Source of the DNA: Ancylostoma caninum
Taxonomy: Eukaryota; Nematoda; Chromadorea; Rhabditida; Ancylostomatidae
DNA length: 64,000 nt
Direction of reading: 5' to 3'
NCBI GenBank assembly: GCA_037903475.1
Contig: JBAJFG010000448.1
Span: 62,001 to 126,000 of the forward strand
The translations under genes were made by a program, and so were the position numbers. Below the pieces are notes generated by a model that saw only the letters and a list, made by a program, of their open reading frames with translations, ran no database searches and had not been told where the DNA came from. How positions within the stretch are numbered: the stretch's first letter is position 1; each line of letters begins with the position of its first letter. Shown in pieces: positions 26,301-36,900 of this stretch.

Positions 26301-29300
26301 ACTACTTGGATATGTCTAACCGCTCCATGAAGCAGATATCCGTGGAAAAGTTGGAATTTAATGTATTTACAATAGAATGAGGAAGTGTGGCGGTTTTGTA
26401 TTTGTTTCTAGCAGTCAAAACAACTCCAGTAACTTTAACCACGTGAGAAAAAAACAATGATTATCCTATTGCAGTGGTCTTTATCCATTGAGACGGAGTC
26501 AATTGTGAAACACTAACTGTCTACCGCTGAGCCATTTATTCACGGGCAAATCTTTGTTCGGTAGTAATGCTTCCGATGTACATATTCCATTTTATCCGTC
26601 TGGATAAACCATATTTTTAATGTTCCATTAAGGTGATGTTTTCCCCACTGAACGTAGAAGAGAGCACATTTCTGCTCTCTTATCCGGATTACCCTTATCC
26701 TAACACCATAATCAATCCTTCGCGCAAACACGCTGACAACTGCGCTTGATTAGAGATTCTTCTTGTGCTCCTAATCAGGCTTCTTTCACATCTTCAAAAA
26801 CTGAACAACACCTAATGAATGGTCCTCATTCTCCTTCGCGCTTATTTGTTTCTATTGGCCGATCCTTAACCTCTTCGGGATTACTGTTCAATTTCCTTGA
26901 ATCTAAACGCCTTGATGAGATTCTTTTTGCACTTTGGCGGCTTTAACTCAGGGATAACCAATTACGCAAGGATCATCTTCCGGGAAAGGCCGCGCTATTT
27001 GTCCACATACCGACAGCGTTTCGCTCATAGAAATTGTTTTTGTGCTGTTTGCCGTCGTCGTCGGAACGCTCCTCAGGGATGAGTTTCGTGTTTTGCTCCT
27101 CCACACAACATGACACCTAACCGCTGCTTTGCTAACTCGTAAATGTCACCCGCATAAGCTGCCGCTGCAGACGGGGAACTTCCCTCCAGACTCACCCCCC
27201 CCCCCTCCTTCCTACCTCCTTCCAATCCAGAATGTAGTCGTGCGTGGATGGCGCCGCTTGGATGGGTAATTTTTCAATTTACACGGATGCATCGGTCTGT
27301 TTTCGTCGACGACGCTGCCTTTTATGGAAAGACTTCACTACTGCTCAACTCCATGGTTTCTCGAACGACTACCCTCAGCTGTGGAGGAAACCTGCAGTTT
27401 ATGCGATGCGACTCTATTTTGCTTCCCAGGCAAACACGCACTTTCCTTAGGCACTTCCGGCTTCTTCACTAAGCTTAGAAGCCTCATCGCTTCCGAAAAC
27501 AGCCATGATTTCTGACATACAGCTCTTCATAATCGTAGTGCTCATAAGGAAATCAGGATCTGAATATTATGATTTGCCTAATCCTGCCATCGATTCTGGG
27601 TGGATCCTTATACAATTATTCCACTTTATTCAACAGTGAAACAACCAAAATAACCAGCTTTGTTGATTTTTCCTACTTTTCTACGTTTCCCACGGTTCCA
27701 CTCCATCAATTCTGGAAACTTCTCAGGATCAATATGTTATTATAACAGTGTAAAGACTCAATCTCTTTGACTGTTTTATTTTCGGTTCCGATTTCCCTTC
27801 TGAGCTCGCATGCACGGACAGATGGGTAATCTCATACCCACGGTTAGCAGCTGGACACGGACATCGTCATATATGGGTAAACATGTTGACAGGTGTCGGA
27901 AAATGGGTAAATTTGGGCACGTTGACACGGGTGCCATGGGTAATCTTAGTGCTGCATCTGGGTCCTCGTCATCTCAGCTGAGCTTACCCGACTGGTTGTC
28001 ACCAGTTGACGCAATCGAGTTATATTTATTTATTTATTTATTTACTTGAATGCACGCTTAGGTGTGCCACAAGTCAATGGAACAGTACATATGATTCCGC
28101 TTCCAAATTAGCAAAAAAATGATTAAATGATGATAGAATGTGACGGGATAGCATGTTTGCATGAATATTCGAATAATCGTAAATTCATACAATGGTTGAG
28201 TTCGAGAACAAATGAACTACTAAAAATTTAGAAAAAAAGGTCAAAAATTGTTTTATTTCCGCTTCGCACAAAAGCCCTTTGTAAGGAAAAAAAGAACGAG
28301 AGAGTTATGTTTCCCTCTATGCTCATCAGTGAAGGAGAGAGGTATTGGAGTGAAACTATAGAAAGATGTACCTAAAAGATGAACTTTCTTGTGGAGTCTA
28401 GAGTTCATTCTGAGTTTTTGAAGACCTACCAGTATCTGTGCATTCACATGAATGCTTTCAAATGAATTCTAGATTCTCTCGCAAATGTTTCCACATGAAT
28501 TCTCTCCTGCGTTCATGTACTTTCCATAATAATATGGAAAAAGTAATTTTTCATCTATGTACACACGCCACCACTATCTCTTTAATTACATTGTGTCACG
28601 ACAAGCTCCAGGGCGTTGCATTTTTCATCTCTCATGCCTCATGCTGGTTTTTCTTTTCTTTTCATTTTTAGGAGACTCCACTGAAAGGGGGGAGGGGGGG
28701 GTAGGGAGCGAGTCGTGTCAAAACAAGCTCATCTTCTTATGTATTTTTGTCGTTCTCTATCCGTAAATACCTTTTTTAAGTAAAAACCAAGTATCCAACT
28801 ACATGCATGGGTTATTTTTTACCATCCAGAAGTACGTTCTGGTTTTTGGTTGCGACGTCACGATTTCCTCGAGGAACGTTCTCACTTTTTAAGAGTGTAA
28901 TGGAGCGTTTATGCTGCCATAATCATCCATGAATTGCTGACCAAACTGCTTGTTTTGGATAGCTGCGGAATTCCTTATGAAACCACTGGATTGGTCCAGA
29001 AGTCTTGCAGCAACATTTTTTTTTCTATCCAGAATTTCTTGGCCTTGGATTGAAATTCTTTGGCGATTGAATGTTGTATTATGTTCTACTACTCGTCAAC
29101 TATGAAAAATTGGCATGCCAGGTGCCATGCATGAACAATAATATATGACTGTTTTGAAGAATGTTAAATTTGGTGCATAACATTTGGACCAACATAGGTA
29201 ACCGTGCGGATAACCTGATTTTCTCTTGTTCTTCTCCAATCTCTGCACATTTCCTCGCGTTCTTTTTCTCTGTGCTGTTCTGACATATAAATTCCCAGAG

Positions 29301-29746
29301 AAGGTGAAAATCTCGAAAAATCCGAAAATCCGACTTTTCATTTTCCTCGCTTTTTTATAAATTTAGATGAGTTATTCATGTTTGTATGCCTGTCCCACAA
29401 GAACACCTTCGAACTCCCATACATACACACATCATACGGACGTACTACGGATTTTTGCACTTCTCCCAGATTTGCAGCCAAGCCACGCCCACTTTTTTGC
29501 GAACTATCGCCCGTGGTGAAGCGTACTATACAAACTAATCCTGCATCAATTATTTGCTCCACCTTGATGATGCGATTTGGGTTTTGTTCAAACGAATTTC
29601 TCTTTCGGTGTTTCGTGATTTCTGAGGTTATGACGCGTTCACGGGATAAGAAATAAGTAAACAAATGGATTAATTCTTCTAGGCAATGACAACTTGTCCA
29701 CATACGTAGTGACGTGATCAAATCCCCACAAGCCATAGCTAACTGT
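23386..29746. other. No recognised gene; repeats and motif-rich DNA
   Basis: Contains the palindrome at 23783, a tRNA-like stretch on the minus strand near 24003-24068 (imperfect box A, GGTTCGAAG box B), an ATCC/GGAT-rich stretch at about 25660-26740 and GGGTAA-motif DNA at 27820-27950. Runs of C or G occur near 24290, 27195 and 28690. Confidence 0.45.
23783..23820. repeat. 38-bp near-perfect palindrome
   Basis: CAGTCGCGTAGCAACGTCT is followed by its inverted copy with two mismatches. A related palindrome, CCAGTCGCGGCGACTGG, lies at 21162-21178. The two bracket the minisatellite. Confidence 0.65.
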
Positions 29747-30018
29747 CAGTGGCGGACGCAGGGGAGGGGGCGCCACTGACAGTCTCCAAATTTTCGAAAT
29801 TACCTTACAATACAAATAAAAATCTTGTGTTAATTTATTTTCAATTGTTCATTTTCATTATTGTCTTTAATATAATTTTTACTTATTATTTATCATTATA
29901 AATAATATTTTCATCAATTTTATTTTCTATCTGGGTTCCCAAAGCGGCGGAGACCCCAGTTTTTTCCCACGACCCCCCCCCCCCCCGTCCTCCCACCCAC
30001 TTTCTGCGTCCGCCACTG
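29747..30018. mobile_element. Small hAT-like non-autonomous element
   Basis: The 272-bp element begins CAGTGGCGGACGCAG and ends with the inverted copy CTGCGTCCGCCACTG. It is bordered by an 8-bp near-duplication (CTAACTGT left, CTAGCTGT right), as made by hAT transposases. The interior is AT-rich with a run of cytosines and a second GCCACTGACAG. There is no coding capacity. Confidence 0.75.
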
Positions 30019-30026
30019 CTAGCTGT

Positions 30027-31331
30027 CGATGTTGTTGATGTTATCACGTTGGAGTCATAACTTCCGGTGTGGATATCATTTTGCAGATTAAGGAGGATCA
30101 ACAAGTGACGCGTCTAATCTCAATCCACTGAGTTGTTTCAGACACGAAGCAGTGCAAAGTGGTTAGCGTCTAGGCGAGGTAAATATCGCTTGCTGAGTCC
30201 TCGTGCTTAGGTGTCGCGCATGCTCGTGCACATATTTAGTTTTAAGAGTCTCTCACCTTTACTTATACTATACTCCAAGTAAAAAAAAAAATACGGGTCT
30301 TACCACTTTAGATTTTGCAGCTTTTTCTTTTTTTTTTTGTTTTATGCGTATGTGAGTGTTGGCATAAAGGACTCTTCAGCTACTCTCAGCATTAGCCTTG
30401 GAATTTTTGCCTCATCTGCGAGTGTCAATGTGCTACAGGTCTGCCTTTGCCTTCCAGAGTCCTTCCTATATTCATTTAAAAAAAGCTGTTGCACTACAAC
30501 TCACTTCAGCGAGCCTTATCCATGTCTGCCTGAGCCGTATTTTTAGTGATCATCTGCCTATCGTCTTTTCTTTTAGTTAGTTCTAGTGTCTTTCGTTTTG
30601 TTGAAATGCATGCGCGCCTTCGGCGTAACAAATAAATAAATATTTCATGAGTTTCCCATCTATTTTGTTAAGTGAGGAGCGTTATACCCGGAGAATGACG
30701 AGCGGCTAAGCTCCGTCATTCGTCAATTCATGCGATCAGCCAATCACAGAGCACAGCCACGCCCTCTTTCCTAGTTAAGCGCTCCACACGCATTTTGTTT
30801 TCTCATTCATGAGATTTGAATTATTTACTCCCGACATTGGTCGAATATCAGAAAAAACGAACACAGCTTATGCTCAACATAGCGAAATCCCCCCCCCCCT
30901 CTCCCGTTCGGCTTCTATCTGTGTAAAAAGCAAATCCCAGTGAAATTAGTACGTGTTGACTGGGAACTATACTTTTTTCTTAAATCTAACATTAACGCGT
31001 TGTATTTTCTCCGGAATACCTTACAACTTGTAGTCTCCACAATACATTTTGAAGCACAGAACTAAAGTTAAAGAGTCGGGCAGCGGTGTACTCGCCGGTT
31101 ATTGCCTTGTAGATTTCCTCCTTATGACTTCCTTGTCCAACTCTCCTTGGAAATAGGGCAAGCTGCTGTTACAAGAATATTACATTTTATGTATACATAT
31201 GTATATGTCTCCAGATATTGATATTCCTGCTATGGCCAAGTTTGTCCGTCTGGGTTTATCCTATCAAAAATTTATGGAAATTGACATATGTCCATTATTT
31301 ATCTGAGCATAACTAGGACTATCAAATAATA
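30027..31331. other. No recognised gene
   Basis: Contains the dispersed repeat at 30717, a box-A-like GTGCAAAGTGGTTAGCG near 30150 and an AATAAATAAATA tail near 30630 that may mark a retroposon end. Nothing coding. Confidence 0.45.
30717..30791. repeat. Dispersed 75-bp repeat, copy B
   Basis: CATTCGTCAATTCATGCG, then CAGCCAATCACAGAGC and AAGCGCTCCACACGC. Nothing coding nearby. Confidence 0.6.
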
Positions 31332-32902
31332 CAGTGCGTTTCATAAGTATAGACGCACCCCAGAAAACACTGGTACACAGTTCCACATAACTTTTTGGAG
31401 AAAACCGCGAGTGCCAATCGAATGAGCGTGCCCAAAAACCCTTGTTTCCGCCGTTTCTCCCGAAGTTATGGAAAAAATAGGTAGATCCAGCACTTCCCCC
31501 TCATAGGGACCGTTTCATAAGTATAGACGCACTTTCAGAAACCGATGATTTCACAGAGGGAACTTCCTTGCAACAGCAGATTTGTGGCTGATAGGTCTCC
31601 GCAATTCCCAATCAACTCAGCGAACATGGGTTGGCATAGATTTACCCATCCCTTCCAGCAAATGGCAATCAAAACGGCTCTTAGTACAGGCAATAGTATT
31701 TTTCGGGTTTGTTGTGCCAGAAGATGTTCGGTTCCGGCCATGAATGTCATCTGGTAGGATGCTCTACGGATGTCCGATGTTGCTAGTACTAAAAGGCAGA
31801 TAGTTCTGCCAGTTAGGGTTTCTCGAAATGCTTATTTGTTGAGCGACTGGTATAGGTCACGCCGGTTTTTCGATGGAAAGTGAGGTTTCTCCTTCTGTGT
31901 GCTGCAAGAAAATGTAAGAATTGAACATTAAAGGTGCTCTTGTGATTTGAGGAATTCGATTATGTAGAAATGGAAATAATACCTAGGATGTCGTTATGGG
32001 AGGAAACATCTCCAACTTTGGCAGCGCCTACTTTCAAAGATGCTCGTTTTGAGAGAGTCTGGCTCTCCTTGTATGTCATCCCAGCGGCATGCATTCATTA
32101 TAATACAGTCCAAATAAAGCTTTTCTCGTCCTGTAAAATCATTTAAACATAGCACAGGCTTTCAAAAGATCGAAAACAACCAACTCGTTTTTTCGACATA
32201 CCGATCACCACGTTCCTTCCAGGAAAACAAAGCTGTGAAGCTTTTTGGAACGGGATAATCCCAGGTATGAGATGAAGTCAACAATGTGCAATGGTGATGC
32301 AGCGGTTAAATGCCTTTTTAACCCCTGCACGGCATGACGGAGCCGATGCAACGGCTCAGACGCCATTAATGCACATCGTGTGCTTCGAGTTCGGGCAGGG
32401 TATGCGACGCCGTCTTTGATGAGATCTTCTTTTGCATATCAAAATTCTTCCTTCGATCGTAGGGCTCTATATCTTATAAATATTCGCAGGTGGACCCCGA
32501 AGAAGCTCTCCTCTACCCGGAGATCCTACGACTTTACCAGCCTACAGCATGTGAATAATTTAGCTGCCCCAGCCTCGCTCCAAAACGTTGTGATCCAAGT
32601 TGAAATGCAGATTTACGTTGTAGACGCTTATTAGTTCTCATCAAAATATTGAGCCCACTTTTTCCTCTGAAGATAAGATTTATTTGTGTTTAGGTATAGA
32701 CTGCGTCTATACTTATGAAACGGCACATTTAATGGTGATGTGCCAAATCTATCCCTCATTTTCCATAATCACCAGTGAAACAACGCAATCTTAGGTTTTC
32801 TGGCATGCCGAATCGATTGACGTTTGTAACTTTTCTCATGAACCTGTGATGAACTGGGTACCGGCATTTACTAGGGTGCGTCTATACTTATGAAACGCAC
32901 TG
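31332..32902. mobile_element. Tc1-like element with doubled inverted repeats
   Basis: A 1571-bp element between TA dinucleotides. The outer ends are identical over 29 bases (beginning CAGTGCGTTTCATAAG). A second inverted copy of the same motif lies inside each end, at about 31508-31534 and 32703-32723, giving the IR/DR arrangement of some Tc1 transposons. I could not recognise a transposase in any frame, so it is decayed or non-autonomous. The interior has a tRNA-like stretch near 32290-32380. Confidence 0.8.
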
Positions 32903-33293
32903 TATTCCTTAAATTTCATTGAAAATAAATCGAATCCTATTGAATCCCAGCATAAGCTTTTTTATTGGAATTCATGTTGGCCGCCACATTCAAATTTGGC
33001 CTCATTGGACAGGCTGGATTTCATATTTCTGGTGGGGTAAATCCTGAAATGAACGGCATCTCCATTTTGTCACAGCTGATTCTCTCAATAATTTTCCTTG
33101 GTAAAAAGCAGCTGATCCGATGAGGCGAAGCAACAGACCCTATAAGATGATTATACGTATCCAAAATTGCATCAGGCGAATCGCGAGGCCAGCAGCAGAA
33201 GTTTTCACCAATCCAATGCCGAGTCCACCTTCTATTCGTATATTCAGCTGTTTTGGTTCCACTCAGGACCCGACACGAGATCACATCACTTAG

Positions 33294-33759
33294 TCAAATT
33301 CCACGAAAACACGTCAAAATAGATTTGTCCGGCTTTGTCCGACCCGTCTTGCAAGTGTACTCTGCCGCTATTGCGCACTGTGTCCCAGCAGATTCAATAA
33401 GGATTTCGATAGGGCTTCCAGCGGAGTGCATACAAACTTTCTGGAAGGGTAACACTGAGTGAAATAGGGCACTAAGGAGACATAGTCGGGGTGTCCTTCC
33501 ATCCAGTTCTTATGACTAAATCACGAGAAAATAGTTTAATAGAAATTATTTTTGGATATTTCGTCATTGTTTTTGTTCTATTCCCTGCTAGATCATTGAC
33601 TTCCTCACCTGTTCTTCTCAAATCTCTGACCGGAAGCTCCTGAACGAATGCATGCATTGCTCCACCATTAAAAACTTCTTCAATGGCTTTAATTCCTTCC
33701 TGGGAATTAGGCTTCCTTTCTTGAACAATTTCTCTGGATAACTCTGGTTCAGCCTTCAT
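33294..33759 (-). CDS. Candidate small two-exon gene, head to head with the CLC gene; function unknown
   Basis: Exon A (33759 down to 33609) starts MKAEPELSREIVQERK and ends LPVRDLRRT before CAG/GTGAGG, phase 1. Exon B (33454 down to 33294) follows the acceptor TTTCACTCAG after a 154-nt intron in matching phase and reads VLPFQKVCMHSAGSPIEI, then AAEYTCKTGRTKPDK and a TGA stop. Total about 103 residues. No domain, signal peptide or family was recognised. The start is only 28 bp from the CLC start on the other strand. Alternatively exon A is an open frame through the intron, or the set belongs to a longer gene with more exons to 32.96 kb. Only the matching splice sites and open frames support it. 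Confidence 0.3.
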
Positions 33760-33776
33760 CTCCTGAATTCTTCGCG

Positions 33777-33782
33777 TTTCAG
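33777..33782 (+). promoter_or_regulatory. Likely spliced-leader (trans-splice) acceptor of the CLC gene
   Basis: TTTCAG lies four bases upstream of the start codon at 33787, leaving the leader TGTG. In nematodes a TTTCAG immediately before an ATG usually marks SL trans-splicing. It could instead be the acceptor of a cis-spliced 5' exon further upstream. No promoter element can be identified from sequence alone. Confidence 0.55.
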
Positions 33783-33786
33783 TGTG

Positions 33787-33907
33787 ATGTCGGACGTCAA
33801 ACGCTCATTGCTGGATATGAGCCCTGGCGGGAAGACCGAGGAGGAAGAGGAACCGTCAGAAGATGAGCTGATCGAGTCTGATGAGACGTTTGCTGAGTTT
33901 TGTTCAC
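33787..33907 (+). CDS. CLC exon 1 (N-terminus)
   Basis: Encodes 40 residues starting [15 protein letters not shown], followed by an acidic stretch ([18 protein letters not shown]). It ends TGTTCAC before a strong GTAAGT donor, phase 1. The start was chosen because of the TTTCAG four bases upstream and the typical cytosolic N-terminus. Confidence 0.8.
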
Positions 33908-36900
33908 GTAAGTGTTGATAATTGCCTTCTGACGTGGTTTGTCTGTAGAATGACGTGAAAAGACGTTATATTACACAATTCGTGTTGTTAACGTATTCAA
34001 AAAGGTCTTATAAAGTTCGCCTCCATGCCCTCTTATACTATGTACTCTTACAGCATAAATTAGCACCCAAGCCGTAATTCTCTCAAGGGGAGGAAATAGG
34101 GGAAATAAAAATGTTTTGAAGATAATAAAATATTCAGTCATTTGTAGATTTCGATATAGTTGGATTTTCAAACAACATTTTTGTTCAATTTGCAAGTAAT
34201 TTTTTAATGTAAACAAACATTATTCCAAGTAATTTTCAACTGCTAATGTAAGAGTAGCGTCAAAAAATAGGATTTTTCCAAAAGGGATCTCATTACAGTC
34301 TCTTCAGTACTACCTCAACTTTTGGGTAACAACATGTAGATTACCTCGTTTTCCCTTTGATTTCTTCGCATTGATATGATGAGCTACGCATAGTTTTAGA
34401 GGTTTACCTACTTTGGGAGGGGAAGATTGTTGATTGAAGCTTTAGAGGATCGAGCAGTTATCGAATTACTCGCTCGGCTACAATGATTTACAGTTTTCAG
34501 CTGCAGTTTTTCCTGATATACCCTGTACAAGGGAAACCGTGCAGTAATACTGATCATCTCAGCATTTGAAAGGTATTTGTAAAGATCGCAACATCTGTTC
34601 CAGAACCACGTCATAACGTACTACGTTTGTTAATGCCTAAACGGGTAACGGCGATTTTTCACGATATCACAAATTGACTCTATAAAGAGAAAATGAGGAA
34701 ATCATTGAATTAGATGCTATTGTAAGACGATAATTTAGTTGAAAGCTCCCACATTATTCACATACTCTGATATTCATTGACGATAAATTTGGCGAAGTTT
34801 GTTTGGCGACTTCACAGACAAGCTTGCCAACTACCTAGGCAAACTAAGCCCGTCAAATGTATTGCCACACAAGAAGTCCTGTAAAATATATCGCCATGCA
34901 AACCCCGTCAAACGTATCGCCACACGAACCTTGCCAATTGTATCGTCAAACAAAAGGGGTATCAACCGAGCAAAAATTTCGATATCATCAGGAATCGTGC
35001 CATGATACCAATCTTAGGAGCCCGCAGCCTTACCTGCTGACCCATCCGGATCGACTCCGCCGATGGTTAAGCCTCCAACTAAGAGTGAAATGAACGCCTT
35101 ATCAGAACACCCGTAAAATGTATTGCCAAACACATTCTCTTGCCAAATGTATCGTCAATGAACATCAGAATAGTGTTTCCTATTTTTCTGACTTGAAAGC
35201 TCATAATTTTGCTGGGGTTAAAGAAGAAAAGAAAATTTACATCATTTAGACGTGACTCAGAAGTGTAAAAATAGTCTTATGGTACGTAGAGTTAGAAGAT
35301 ATTCGAGAAATTGTATGTTTTTGGTAAAAAAAAAGGATTATGTAAATCAATATATAAGGTGAAAAGAAAACAGGTTGGGGGGGGGGGATCAGATCATAGT
35401 AATGTGGTACTGGTCTAAACTAGTGAACAAAATGTTGACATAAGAGACTGCTACTTGAAACCAGCACCCATTCAGCTGTCAGTTGCCATTTTGCGCGCTC
35501 CAAGTAAGATTTCGGAGATCAGTGCTACCACGAAAACTCGTAAAACTTACTGCCTGCTGGTCCTGCCTGATCTAACTATTACCTCTGAATACCCATGATA
35601 GATAAACTTCCAACATGTGCTCTTTTTGCAAAATTTACCCCACAATCGATTGGATCATTATTGACTGCGCCATATATGTCGTCACGGGGTACATCTGATC
35701 GTTCGTCAAAGAACGAAGTGCGGAGTGTGTCCAACCTATCATCCTGCATGTCGTGGGCCCAACCTGTAATCCTACATAATGTATGGGCAGACGCCCTCCC
35801 CGGAATCTGTTGTGCTAGACAGCCGGAACATTTCTCGCTAGCTCCACATATTCTTTCGCCCTTTGCATGATATATATCCACATAATTTTGCAATTACTTT
35901 CCTGGAAAACTTTATTTTCAAACAAAAATTCTCCGGGAAGACATACTGGCTAGCACATTCCTCCGCCAAATGTATTGTCTCTGAATTCTAGAGTGATATC
36001 AAACGTATTGTCTCTGAGTTCTAGAGTGATCAGTTTTTTCGCGGTCGCTCTAACCCTTTTGCTCGGCAGCACATTTGAGAGAACTTTACGCATGGCAGTA
36101 CATTTGGTGTACTCCGTTTGACTAGCTACATATTTGGTAAATTTGGTCGGCAGCCAACTAAGAAAAGCTCACCAAGGGTATTTCTCTAGGACGTTACAGT
36201 AGATCATTAACATGTAACAACCATGCAGACTGTACTGGTCGCAACCTAGTAATAAAATTCCGGAACCACATGGCATCGCCATTTTTGAAGCTATTGGGTT
36301 GGAAAGTAAGTTGGTGCTGCTTTTTCATCTCAATTTTTACGAGGATTTGAACAAAGTTTTGATACCACAGCATAGGTCATCCTGTAGCTCTTGTTTAATT
36401 TCCCGGATTCTTGCTGTTTCTCATATTTTTGTCGCATAAAAATATGACCCTCCAATTCGACAAGAGCGTACATCTCCGACACCTCCAACTGTTTCACTAC
36501 AATAGTGAATTAAATGCAGCTCAAGCTGCTAAAAAGTCAACAGCGTCTATGTGGAAGCCATTGCTGTTGAAGGGACAAAGCAGAAGTGGATGTTTGCTTC
36601 AGAGAGGTCGATTTTGAGCTTGAGGATGTACTTTATTCCCTACGTACAGTTCGTAGAGTTATGAAACAATTTTTTCGCGGCTGCGGACGTTAACTTTCAG
36701 AAAATCATAAATCCAACTAGCCCACTGCGTAGAGATACACTGAATGCACAGAAAAACGGCACGAACCTATTGTCCAACCTAGTACATATGAAGATGTACA
36801 ATTTTTGAACTATTACGAGGAGGAAGACTACTATGAATCAGTATGTACCAAAGTTGACTTTCCGTACGTACGTAGTTTACTGGGTGCAGTAATTTTGGTT

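Noticed and set aside
35579..35893. Open frames on both strands at 35.6-35.9 kb as a gene in CLC intron 1
   Set aside because: The two frames mirror each other, have no splice context and match no family I recognise; probably a repeat fragment.
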